Shown here one piece after another: positions 1 to 5,974 of a stretch of DNA of 6,738 nt (the first letter of the stretch is position 1; each line of letters starts with the position of its first letter). Where the stretch lies: contig CALLKI010000107.1 of NCBI GenBank assembly GCA_938008415.1, forward strand, positions 1-6,738, given 5' to 3'. Under the pieces are notes generated by a model. The model was given only the letters and a program-made list of their open reading frames with translations. It made no database searches and was not told where the DNA came from. The DNA is from an uncultured Luteimonas sp. (lineage in GTDB: Bacteria > Pseudomonadota > Gammaproteobacteria > Xanthomonadales > Xanthomonadaceae). Both the position numbers and the translations under genes were made by a program.

Positions 1-186
1 ATCGCCCCGGAGCTGTACATCGCCGTGGGCATCTCCGGCGCGATCCAGCACCTGACCGGCATCAAGGACGCCGGCACGATCGTGGCGATCAACAAGGACC
101 CGGAAGCGGCGATCTTCGAAGTGGCCGACATCGGCCTGGTCGGCGACCTGTTCACGATCCTGCCGGAGCTGGAAGCGGCGCTCTGA
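1..186 (+). CDS. etfA: Electron transfer flavoprotein alpha subunit, C-terminal end (partial)
   Basis: This is the 3' end of a gene entering from the left edge in frame 1, 61 codons plus TGA. The visible residues include GISGAIQHLTGIKD and IVAINKDPEAAIFEVADIG, then GLVGDLFTILPEL. These are the hallmark of the FAD-binding C-terminal domain of ETF alpha: the SGAIQH stretch and the AINKDP loop contact the FAD. ETF alpha pairs with ETF beta in the cytoplasm. It carries electrons from acyl-CoA and other flavin dehydrogenases to ETF:ubiquinone oxidoreductase. The stop falls where the family normally ends, so the gene looks intact at this end. It converges on the minus-strand operon with a 22-base gap. 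It is functionally unrelated to that operon but useful as a locus marker, since in Xanthomonas etfA flanks the variable LPS cluster. The identification is secure; the start lies outside the window. Confidence 0.95.
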   Translation: MAPELYIAVGISGAIQHLTGIKDAGTIVAINKDPEAAIFEVADIGLVGDLFTILPELEAAL

Positions 187-188
187 AC

Positions 189-202
189 CACGCGCCCGCG
201 TG
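189..202. terminator. Small GC hairpin between convergent genes (weak terminator candidate)
   Basis: CACGCG at 189-194 and CGCGTG at 197-202 are perfect inverted arms around a 2-base loop. They lie in the 22-base gap between the etfA stop and the stop of the converging lipoprotein gene. Neither strand has a T-run after the stem, so this does not meet the usual rule for an intrinsic terminator. It may still slow polymerase or protect 3' ends of either transcript. The position favours a role, but the evidence is only the short palindrome. Confidence 0.3.
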
Positions 203-208
203 CGCCCG

Positions 209-607
209 TCAGATCTTCGTCGAGGTCGGGCGCATCGCGGCCTGTTTGGGGCTGCAGGGCGTGGCTTCCATCGTCCTGCGCGCCAGCACCACGCCGTTCA
301 TCGAGCGCACGGTGATGGTGAAGCCGTCATGGGCCCAGCCGCCGGTCTCGGCCTCGCCACGAGAGTCGGTCTTCGGCATCCACGCCTTGGGGCGCTTGCC
401 GACGTTGTTGACCTCGATCCGCGCGTACTTCAGGCCCAGGCCGGACACGTCCCAGCGCACCTGCAGGGCAGCTGGCGTGTCGCACCCGCTCACGACCTGC
501 GGGGTGATCTCCAGCTCGGCGCGACGGTAATTGCAGCCGGCCCCCAGCAGCAGGACCGCCAGCGTAGCCCCCAGTGCCGGCGCACGGAGTGGGGTGAACG
601 GCCTCAC
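209..607 (-). CDS. Small secreted or lipoprotein-like protein A with a conserved Cys pair (unknown function)
   Basis: The protein is 132 residues and I do not recognise a named family. The start chosen is GTG at 607, which overlaps the TGA of the upstream phosphoglycerol transferase as GTGA. A GAGGAG ribosome site lies at 616-621, 8 bases upstream. The frame is open much further upstream, but that part only shadows the neighbour. Residues 1-25 look like an export signal: basic start, hydrophobic 11-23, then GAGC with Cys25. The lipobox is imperfect because Gly, not Leu, Val or Ile, stands at -3, so lipidation is likely but not certain. The mature part has Cys42 and Cys118, a possible disulfide, with Trp52, a TGGW at 88-91, and alternating hydrophobic residues suggesting a small beta-sandwich. 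The spacing W-x13-G-x2-LA-x8-C matches the protein encoded at 5519-5959, so the two are probably paralogs. Translational coupling suggests a joint role with the phosphoglycerol transferase. Confidence 0.75.
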   Translation of the reverse strand: MRPFTPLRAPALGATLAVLLLGAGCNYRRAELEITPQVVSGCDTPAALQVRWDVSGLGLKYARIEVNNVGKRPKAWMPKTDSRGEAETGGWAHDGFTITVRSMNGVVLARRTMEATPCSPKQAAMRPTSTKI

Positions 608-2382
608 TTCGCGAACTCCTCGAAGCGACCGGTCAGCCGTGCCGCGGCACCGGCGGCCAAGCCGTTGCGCAGCGCGTCCTTCTCGGGCGACGGCTCCATC
701 TGCTCGGCCTTGCGGCCCAGCTCGCGGACGAAACGGAACCACGGGTCCTCGACGCCGGCGGCAGCCAGCACCTCGGCACCGAGGCGCCAGGAATGCAGCG
801 GCAGCGAAGCCGCCTGCAGCGGCGCGTCGTCCTCGCTGCTGACCAGCACCCACGGCACCCGCTGCTGTTCCGGCGCGCCGCCATCGACGAAGCCGAGCAG
901 TTCGTAGACCTCCGGCATCGCCGGCAGGTGATCGCCGAAGAAGGCGACGATGAACGGCCGTCCTCTGCCCCTCATCTCCTCCACCAGCCGCGCGAACTCG
1001 CGGTCCGCGTTGCCCAGGTGGTAGAGATAGTTGCGCATGGTACGTTCCGCGTCGCCTTCCAGGCCATCGGGCACCGGGGTCGCGCTCCATGCCTCGGGAT
1101 CCCGCACCTTGTGCCTGGTGTCGTACGGACCGTGGTTCTCCATGCTGATCGCCAGCACGAAGGACGGCCGATCGTCGTGGTCCAGCTCGTGCAGGATACG
1201 CTCGGTCATCGATTCGTCCGAATACCACAGGCCGTCGCGGACGCCGCCGGCCTGCTCGAACTCGGCATCGGTGATAAAGCGGTCGAAGCCCATCGCGCGG
1301 AACACCGTCCTGCGCTTCCAGAACGAGCCGGCATTGCCGTGCACCGCCGCGGTGTCGTAGCCCTTCTCGCGCAGCACGCTGGCCATGCCCTGCACGTTCT
1401 TCGCCGGCAGGGTCGCGTAGGGATAGTCCAAGCCCGGCAGCACGGCCAGCGGCATCCCGGTCAGCACTTCGAACTCGGTTCGCACCGTGCCGCCGCCATA
1501 GGTGGGCACCATCAGCATGCCACCGCGCCCGCCGTCCAGCAGCGCGCGCACGTTCGGGATCGCCTCCGGCTGTTGGTCCATGCCCGAGAGCACGCGCGGG
1601 TCCATGAAGGATTCGCTCAGCACCACGACGATGTCCGGCAGCGGGTCAGGCGCGGTGGAGATCGCTGGCGCCTGCGGCTGCACCGCTGCAATCGCCTCGC
1701 GCAGCGCGGCCTCGTCGATCTTCAGGACCTTGGACTTCGCAACCAGGTGGCTGTGCGCGAGGCTGCCGACCAGGCCGGTGTGGAGCACGGCCTGGCTCAG
1801 GTTGAGCGGAGAGGCGCGCACCTTCTTGTCGTCCAGCAGCGCGGTCCACGGCCACGCCGCCTGGTAAAGCGTCACCGCCAGCGCCACGCCGGCGACGAAG
1901 ACGCCGGCTTGCATCGGGCCGAAGCGACGGAAGGACGGCTTCTCGAAGAAGAACACCACCCCGCCCACGACCACCGCCCCCAGGGCGTACACGACCAGGT
2001 GCCACTGCTCGCCGAGATAGGAACCGAACAGGGCGAGGCTGGAACGATCCAGGGTGGAGAGGAAGAAGCGGTCGTGCCAGCCCACCGGCTCGGCCAGCAG
2101 TTCCAGCTTCATCCTCGACGCCATGTAGAGCAGCCAGTGCAGGCCCGCGACCAGCAGCGCCGAGAACACGAAGCGGCGGGTCAACGCCCACAGCAGCAGC
2201 AGTGCCCCCAGGCCCACCAGGGCGTTGGCCACGACCGCGCGGGGTCCGAAATAGGCTTCGGCGGCGACGCCCAGCGCCTGGCGGTCCAAGGCCCACAGCA
2301 ACAGCGGACCGGCCAGCAGCGTCAATAGGATCGCCGCCGCCTGCAACAGGCGCCGCTTCGGCGTGTGGCCGCTGTCACGCAC
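604..2382 (-). CDS. LTA synthase / OpgB-like phosphoglycerol transferase (sulfatase-fold membrane enzyme)
   Basis: The protein is about 592 residues from GTG 2382. That start has GGAG 5 bases upstream; a GTG at 2415 would add 11 residues but has no ribosome site at a normal distance. About five membrane helices fill the first 175 residues, followed by a periplasmic sulfatase-fold domain, the architecture of LtaS and MdoB/OpgB. Motifs, numbered from 2382: LSESF with metal-binding Glu257; GGGTVRTEFE with the likely nucleophile Thr299; HGNAGSFWKR at 348-357; ENHGPY with His417; and GDH with Asp484-His485. All expected metal and catalytic residues are present, so it should be active. Family members move glycerol phosphate from phosphatidylglycerol to an acceptor such as teichoic acid or periplasmic glucan. 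Gram-negatives lack LTA, so the acceptor here is unknown; an O-antigen or osmoregulated glucan is plausible. The last base group overlaps the next gene by 4 bases. Confidence 0.88.
   Translation of the reverse strand: MRDSGHTPKRRLLQAAAILLTLLAGPLLLWALDRQALGVAAEAYFGPRAVVANALVGLGALLLLWALTRRFVFSALLVAGLHWLLYMASRMKLELLAEPVGWHDRFFLSTLDRSSLALFGSYLGEQWHLVVYALGAVVVGGVVFFFEKPSFRRFGPMQAGVFVAGVALAVTLYQAAWPWTALLDDKKVRASPLNLSQAVLHTGLVGSLAHSHLVAKSKVLKIDEAALREAIAAVQPQAPAISTAPDPLPDIVVVLSESFMDPRVLSGMDQQPEAIPNVRALLDGGRGGMLMVPTYGGGTVRTEFEVLTGMPLAVLPGLDYPYATLPAKNVQGMASVLREKGYDTAAVHGNAGSFWKRRTVFRAMGFDRFITDAEFEQAGGVRDGLWYSDESMTERILHELDHDDRPSFVLAISMENHGPYDTRHKVRDPEAWSATPVPDGLEGDAERTMRNYLYHLGNADREFARLVEEMRGRGRPFIVAFFGDHLPAMPEVYELLGFVDGGAPEQQRVPWVLVSSEDDAPLQAASLPLHSWRLGAEVLAAAGVEDPWFRFVRELGRKAEQMEPSPEKDALRNGLAAGAAARLTGRFEEFAK
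616..621 (-). promoter_or_regulatory. Ribosome binding site deciding the GTG start of lipoprotein A
   Basis: GAGGAG on the minus strand lies inside the last codons of the phosphoglycerol transferase, 8 bases before the GTG at 607. It supports that start over the long upstream open frame and fits translational coupling through the GTGA overlap. Confidence 0.6.
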
Positions 2383-2387
2383 AACAG

Positions 2388-2391
2388 CTCC
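2388..2391 (-). promoter_or_regulatory. Ribosome binding site favouring the GTG start at 2382
   Basis: GGAG on the minus strand sits 5 bases before GTG 2382. The alternative GTG at 2415 has its nearest purine run (GGGGGAG) about 18 bases upstream, too far for normal initiation. The GTG at 2403 has GAGG only 3 bases away. The shorter form keeps all predicted membrane helices. Confidence 0.5.
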
Positions 2392-2450
2392 GAACAAACC
2401 CACTACCTCACGCACGCGGGGCTGCCATCGATGCTCCCCCGCCGGGGAAT

Positions 2451-2483
2451 CCCGTTCCGTCGCCCCTCAGCCAGCGGGACGGG
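2451..2483 (-). repeat. Imperfect inverted repeat in the gap before the phosphoglycerol transferase
   Basis: CCCGTTCCG at 2451-2459 and CGGGACGGG at 2475-2483 are 9-base arms with one non-Watson-Crick position and a 15-base loop. They lie in the only sizeable intergenic stretch of the operon. In the operon transcript the odd position would be a C-A mismatch. No T-run follows, so it is not a convincing intrinsic terminator. It might stabilise or process the mRNA between the GT-C and phosphoglycerol transferase genes. Confidence 0.3.
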
Positions 2484-2506
2484 CATCACGTACTGCTGCG
2501 GCAGGG

Positions 2507-2521
2507 GCGCCCTCAGGGCGC
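2507..2521 (-). repeat. Perfect short hairpin centred on the GT-C stop codon
   Basis: GCGCCC at 2507-2512 and GGGCGC at 2516-2521 form a 6-base GC-only stem. The three loop bases are exactly the TGA stop of the GT-C gene on the minus strand. There is no downstream T-tract. It could be an mRNA-stability or pausing element, or a chance product of GC-rich sequence. Confidence 0.3.
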
Positions 2522-4156
2522 GGTCGCCGTGTCCTGCATCACCGACGTGCGTCCAGCGACGACGTGGATCGCGGGACGCCCATCCCGGCTCTTCACGACG
2601 TAATGGCGGATGTCGTGCACGCCGTTGTCCTCAAGGGTACGAATGTACCCTGCTTTGTCCTCTTCCTTCCAGAAAGCGACCCGGACGCCGTCACGGATCC
2701 CCCGATGCCTGTCGATCGTCGCCGGCGTCAGTTCGACCTCGTAGGCGACGCGATTGCCGGTGAGGAAGGCGAACGGCATGAAGAAGCCCCAGTCCGGAAA
2801 ATACCAGACCGTATCCCAGCGTTCGGTCAGCGCAGCCCGCGACAGTGCGGTCAGCGCATCCGTGCTCATGCCCAGGCCGCCGGTGGCGACCAGGCGATCG
2901 TGCACCCGCTGCTGCTGGACCATGTTCCCGCACAGCCAAACGCCCAGCAGCAACGCGCCCGCTACCGCGGCCACGCGGCCGGCCGCGCGCGGTGCGGCGA
3001 GCATGCAGATCCACCAGGCCGCCAGGCCCGCGACCATGTAGCCGACCGCGATCAGCACGGTGAAGTGGTGCGCCCACATGCGCGCGCCGAACCACGCGGC
3101 GATGGCAATGTACGCCAGCGGCAACGCCGCGCCCGCCAGCAGCACCCGCGCCATCACCCGGTTGCCCTTCCATTCCCGCACTGCGCCGGCGAGGCAGACC
3201 AACGTGGCGCCGGCCAGCAGCGCGGTGCGCCACGGCGCCCAGCCGGAGGCGACCGGAGCGCCGACCATCATCGTCTCGTTGCCGCCTCCGCTCACCGCCA
3301 GGCGCGCGTAGTGCAGCGCGCTGGCGATGCCGTCGAGGTAGCTCGGGCTGCCTTCGGTGGGCTTCAGCCCGGTCACCGCGTTGCGCATCCATTCGACGAA
3401 CTGCGCCACGCCACCCACCTCGACCGCCAGCCACACGTAACCGACCACGTAAGGCAGCATGCCGGTGACGAAACCCGTACCCCACAGCATCGCCCTGCGC
3501 AGGAAACCGGCGCGTCCGGGACCGAGGATCGCCAGCAGCGCCACCGGCAGCAGGAAGAACAGGAACACGAAGTAGCCGTACACCGCCAGGCCCATCGTCG
3601 TGCCGGACAGCAGCAGCATCCACGCGCGGGCGCGGCTTTCCTGGACGATGCGCACGGCCAGATGGAACGAGACCATCAGCCACATCTGCCCGGCCAGGAT
3701 GATGTATGCCTGGGTGCGGAAGGAACTGATGAAGGCCATGTCGGTCGCCAGCGCAGTGGCCACCGCCAGCGCCAGCCACGGACGACCGGTGGCGCGACGC
3801 AGGACCAGCCAGGCGAACAGCACGATCACCGCGCCGTACAGCGCGTGGGTCAGGCGTGCCGATACCACGTGCGTGCCGAGGAAGCCGTAGGTCAGCAGCC
3901 CGAACCAGAAGGTCTGGGTACCGTGGTAGAGGTTGCCCAGCAACGGCCCCTTCGGGCCGGGCATCACCCACACCGTGTTGTCGAGCGCGGGGTTGAACCA
4001 GCGCGCGACCAGGTAGTCCGGGTTGATCGCGTCCATGTACAGCCCTGGCAACTCCACGTTGCGCATGGCGCAGGCCAGGAACACCAGCACCGCGACCAGC
4101 CACGCGGCCGGACTGCGTACGGCGCGGCCCACGGCCTGCCAGATCGACCAGTTCAT
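2513..4156 (-). CDS. GT-C fold integral membrane glycosyltransferase (ArnT/PMT-like)
   Basis: The protein is 547 residues with an ATG start at 4156, preceded by a purine-rich GAGGGAAGAG at 4159-4168. The N-terminal helix (17-31) is followed by a periplasmic loop carrying LYMDAINPDYLVARW (39-53). The acidic residues Asp42 and Asp47 sit where GT-C enzymes place their catalytic acid. Roughly ten hydrophobic segments follow up to about residue 410, then a soluble periplasmic C-terminal domain of about 130 residues. This is the layout of the ArnT, PMT and RgtA-D superfamily, which use polyprenyl-phosphate sugars to glycosylate lipid A, O-antigen or protein outside the inner membrane. The gene lies 24 bases after a GtrA-family gene and close to a GT2 gene. 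It therefore fits the third, acceptor-specific member of a Gtr-type cassette. Sugar and acceptor cannot be read from the sequence. Intact, no frameshift seen. Confidence 0.82.
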   Translation of the reverse strand: MNWSIWQAVGRAVRSPAAWLVAVLVFLACAMRNVELPGLYMDAINPDYLVARWFNPALDNTVWVMPGPKGPLLGNLYHGTQTFWFGLLTYGFLGTHVVSARLTHALYGAVIVLFAWLVLRRATGRPWLALAVATALATDMAFISSFRTQAYIILAGQMWLMVSFHLAVRIVQESRARAWMLLLSGTTMGLAVYGYFVFLFFLLPVALLAILGPGRAGFLRRAMLWGTGFVTGMLPYVVGYVWLAVEVGGVAQFVEWMRNAVTGLKPTEGSPSYLDGIASALHYARLAVSGGGNETMMVGAPVASGWAPWRTALLAGATLVCLAGAVREWKGNRVMARVLLAGAALPLAYIAIAAWFGARMWAHHFTVLIAVGYMVAGLAAWWICMLAAPRAAGRVAAVAGALLLGVWLCGNMVQQQRVHDRLVATGGLGMSTDALTALSRAALTERWDTVWYFPDWGFFMPFAFLTGNRVAYEVELTPATIDRHRGIRDGVRVAFWKEEDKAGYIRTLEDNGVHDIRHYVVKSRDGRPAIHVVAGRTSVMQDTATAP

Positions 4157-4180
4157 CGCTCTTCCCTCATTCGTGCTGGA

Positions 4181-4570
4181 TCACGACCGCCTGAACACGT
4201 AACGCCGGGCCAGCAGGTAATTCACCACCAGCCCCGCCAGCGAACCGGCGGCGACGCCGATCACCGGCCACTGGCGCACGCTGCCCACCGTCGCCACCAG
4301 CGCCGCATAGACCAGGTAGTTCACCGAGAACCCGCCCAGTTGCGACACCAGGTAGCGCCCCCACTCCTGCCACAGCGGTATCCCGCGCGCGCTGGCGGAA
4401 AACGTGATGCTGCGGTTGAACACCCAGGTCGTGGTCACCGCGCACAGGAACGAGACGAGCCGCGCCAGATAGGGATCGGCGCCAAGCACCGATACCAGCA
4501 CGTGCAGCACGCCCGCATCGACCAGGAACGCGATGCCACCCGCTACCCCGAACAGCAGGAAGCTGCGCAT
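4181..4570 (-). CDS. GtrA-family membrane protein (putative lipid-linked sugar flippase)
   Basis: The protein is 129 residues, the usual GtrA length. The open frame extends upstream but only across the GT2 gene. ATG 4570 starts 8 bases after the GT2 stop, with a modest GCGGAAA just before it. Four membrane helices are visible, near residues 3-24, 30-50, 70-92 and 97-118. The family signature is also present: an early GGIAFLVDAGVLHVL, then ARLVSFLCAVTTTWVFNR with the Asn-Arg after helix 2, and a C-terminal NYLLARRYVF. GtrA proteins are thought to flip undecaprenyl-phosphate sugars to the periplasmic face of the inner membrane; the biochemical evidence for flipping is mostly genetic. The position between a GT2 and a GT-C gene matches gtr serotype-conversion cassettes, though here the order is GT2, GtrA, GT-C. 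Confidence 0.9.
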   Translation of the reverse strand: MRSFLLFGVAGGIAFLVDAGVLHVLVSVLGADPYLARLVSFLCAVTTTWVFNRSITFSASARGIPLWQEWGRYLVSQLGGFSVNYLVYAALVATVGSVRQWPVIGVAAGSLAGLVVNYLLARRYVFRRS

Positions 4571-4578
4571 GTTTCCGC

Positions 4579-5493
4579 TCAGCCCGGCCCGGGCTGGCGC
4601 AGGTAGGCCAGCATCTTCGCCTCGCGCCGCCCGCGGGTGACCGTGTCCAGGACCAGGCCCACGGTCGCGCTGAGCAGGCCGGTCAGCATGATGCCGGTGG
4701 CCAGCACCGCGGTCGGCAGGCGCGGCACCAGACCGGTTTCCAGGTATTCGATGGTCACCGGGACCATCAGCAGCACCGAGGTGGCGGCGAGGATCGCGCC
4801 CATGCCGCCGTAGCACAGCAGCGGCCGTTCGGCGCTGAACAGGCGCAGCATCGTGCCGAGGATGCGGAAGCCGTCGCGGTAGGTGCTGAGCTTGCTGAAG
4901 GACCCTTCCGGGCGCTCCTTGTACGGCGTCTCGACTTCGCCGACGGACATCTTCATTTCCAGCGCGTGCACGGTGAGTTCGGTCTCGATGTCGAAGCCGG
5001 CGCTGAGCACGGGGAAGGACTTGACGAAGCGCCGCGAGAACGCGCGGTAGCCGGTGAGGATGTCGCGGCAGTTGCGCCCGAACAGCCAGCTGAGGAAGCC
5101 GGTGAGCATGCGGTTGCCCCAAGCGTGGCCGGCCCGGTAGGCCGCGTCGGTCTGGGCCTGGCGCACGCCGACGACCATGTCGTGGCCGCCCTCCACCAGG
5201 CAGCGCACCAGTTCCGGCGCGCTGCCGGCGTGGTAGGTGTCGTCGCCGTCGACCATGATGTAGACGTCGGCCTCGACGTCGGCGAACTGGCGCCTGACCA
5301 CGTGGCCCTTGCCCTGCAGCGTCACGTGGCGCACGCGTGCGCCGGCGGCCGCGGCGATCTTCGCGGTGTCGTCGCTGGAGTTGTTGTCGAACACCCAGAT
5401 CTGCGCTTCCGGCAGCGCCCGGGCCATGTCCTGCACGACGCGGGCGATGGTGACCGCTTCGTTGTAGCAGGGAATCAGTACGGCGACTTGCAT
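4579..5493 (-). CDS. GT2 polyprenyl-phosphate glycosyltransferase with C-terminal membrane anchor (GtrB/DPM1-like)
   Basis: The protein is 304 residues starting MQVAVLIPCYNEA, the standard first strand of a GT-A fold. The frame is open up to 5637, but that extension overlaps the lipoprotein gene and has low-complexity Pro/Ser/Ala sequence, so ATG 5493 is preferred. Motifs are FDNNSSDDT at 35-43, GKGHVVRR at 61-68 and the metal-binding MVDGDDTY at 80-87. ILTGYRAFSRRFVKSFP at 145-161 and GFDIETELTVHALE at 166-179 follow, typical of DPM1/GtrB-type enzymes. Two membrane helices follow, near 226-248 and 261-283. Such enzymes move a sugar from a nucleotide donor to undecaprenyl phosphate on the cytoplasmic face. 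The donor sugar is unknown; glucose, mannose or heptose cannot be separated here. No good ribosome site is visible: the leader is a C-run (minus strand of 5494-5501) with only a weak GAAGA 8 bases before the ATG. Confidence 0.9.
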   Translation of the reverse strand: MQVAVLIPCYNEAVTIARVVQDMARALPEAQIWVFDNNSSDDTAKIAAAAGARVRHVTLQGKGHVVRRQFADVEADVYIMVDGDDTYHAGSAPELVRCLVEGGHDMVVGVRQAQTDAAYRAGHAWGNRMLTGFLSWLFGRNCRDILTGYRAFSRRFVKSFPVLSAGFDIETELTVHALEMKMSVGEVETPYKERPEGSFSKLSTYRDGFRILGTMLRLFSAERPLLCYGGMGAILAATSVLLMVPVTIEYLETGLVPRLPTAVLATGIMLTGLLSATVGLVLDTVTRGRREAKMLAYLRQPGPG

Positions 5494-5518
5494 ATGGGGG
5501 GTCTTCGGACAGGGGGAC

Positions 5519-5959
5519 TCAGTCGCCGCAGGGCAGGCCGCCGACGACGTAGCTGGCCAGTTCGGTGCCGTCCGTCCTGGCCAGGACGAAACGGGTTTCC
5601 TCGAACACCCAGTCGCCGGTATCGGCGGCGCCTTCAAGGCCGCCGCGGGTGAAGAGCTTTGCCTCGGACTCGCCGCGCCCGTACACGAGCACCTCCACCT
5701 TCTCCCCGACGCCCGGATCGGTGACCTTCCAGCTGACCTGGGCGGCAGTCCGGTCCCTGCCAGGGCAGCGGTACACGTAACCTGGCTTGACCTTCAGGGT
5801 GTAGGGACCGGCTTCGACGACGCCTTCCGGCGCCACCGCGGCGATCGCCGGGTGGTCCGCCGTCCCCCCCGCGGGGGGCGGCTCCTCGTCCGAGGGCCTT
5901 GGGCCGCACGCGGCCAGCATCATGGCGGAAACCGCCACGAGGAAAGGAAAACGACGCAT
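5519..5959 (-). CDS. Small lipoprotein B with a conserved Cys pair (unknown function, paralog of the 209-607 product)
   Basis: The protein is 146 residues, no recognised family. ATG 5959 has a strong GGGAGGAG 6 bases upstream. It begins MRRFPFLVAV and has a canonical lipobox, LAAC, with Cys18 as the lipidated residue. A Pro/Glu/Gly-rich linker (19-50) follows, expected for a tethered lipoprotein. After Cys18 come Gly-Pro and no Asp at +2, so outer-membrane sorting would be expected by the E. coli rule. The folded part (about 50-146) has Cys65 and Cys144, Trp77, TGDW at 114-117 and a terminal PC. From Trp117 the spacing W-x13-G-x2-LA-x8-C is identical, without gaps, to the small protein encoded at 209-607. 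An Ig-like beta-sandwich with one disulfide is a guess from the alternating hydrophobic pattern. It lies 15 bases after gmhB and 25 before the GT2 gene, so it is likely cotranscribed. Confidence 0.82.
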   Translation of the reverse strand: MRRFPFLVAVSAMMLAACGPRPSDEEPPPAGGTADHPAIAAVAPEGVVEAGPYTLKVKPGYVYRCPGRDRTAAQVSWKVTDPGVGEKVEVLVYGRGESEAKLFTRGGLEGAADTGDWVFEETRFVLARTDGTELASYVVGGLPCGD

Positions 5960-5965
5960 CCGGGG

Positions 5966-5973
5966 CTCCTCCC
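5966..5973 (-). promoter_or_regulatory. Strong ribosome binding site of lipoprotein B
   Basis: GGGAGGAG on the minus strand is 6 bases before ATG 5959. It is the best Shine-Dalgarno match in the window and suggests the lipoprotein is translated well independently of gmhB. Confidence 0.7.
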
Positions 5974-5974
5974 G

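Noticed and set aside
189..202. True rho-independent bidirectional terminator between etfA and the operon
   Set aside because: The stem is only 6 bases with a 2-base loop, and there is no T-run on either side; kept only as a weak candidate.
608..1228. N-terminal extension of lipoprotein A to 1228
   Set aside because: The extension is Arg/Gly/Ala-rich shadow of the phosphoglycerol transferase. The GTG at 607 has a signal peptide, a ribosome site and a GTGA overlap.
793..2328. Plus-strand open frame (about 511 codons) opposite the phosphoglycerol transferase
   Set aside because: Low-complexity His/Arg/Gln sequence with no recognisable motif; it is a shadow of the minus-strand gene, which has all catalytic motifs.
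2403..2486. Small minus-strand ORF of 27 codons in the gap before the phosphoglycerol transferase (ATG 2486 to TAG 2403)
   Set aside because: Considered as a leader peptide, but it has no ribosome site, no regulatory codon run, and Arg/Gly/Pro-rich sequence expected by chance.
2363..4606. Long plus-strand open frame (about 747 codons) opposite the GT-C and GtrA genes
   Set aside because: Its translation is rich in Arg, His, Gln and Ala with no domains or hydrophobic pattern. The minus strand there encodes two clear membrane proteins. High GC removes stop codons from the opposite frame.
5494..5637. N-terminal extension of the GT2 gene to ATG 5637
   Set aside because: It would overlap lipoprotein B by over 100 bases and adds low-complexity Pro/Ser/Ala sequence before the normal first strand of the GT-A fold.
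4966..5652. Plus-strand open frame (about 228 codons) opposite the GT2 and lipoprotein B genes
   Set aside because: The composition looks like a reverse-strand shadow and it overlaps two well-supported minus-strand genes.
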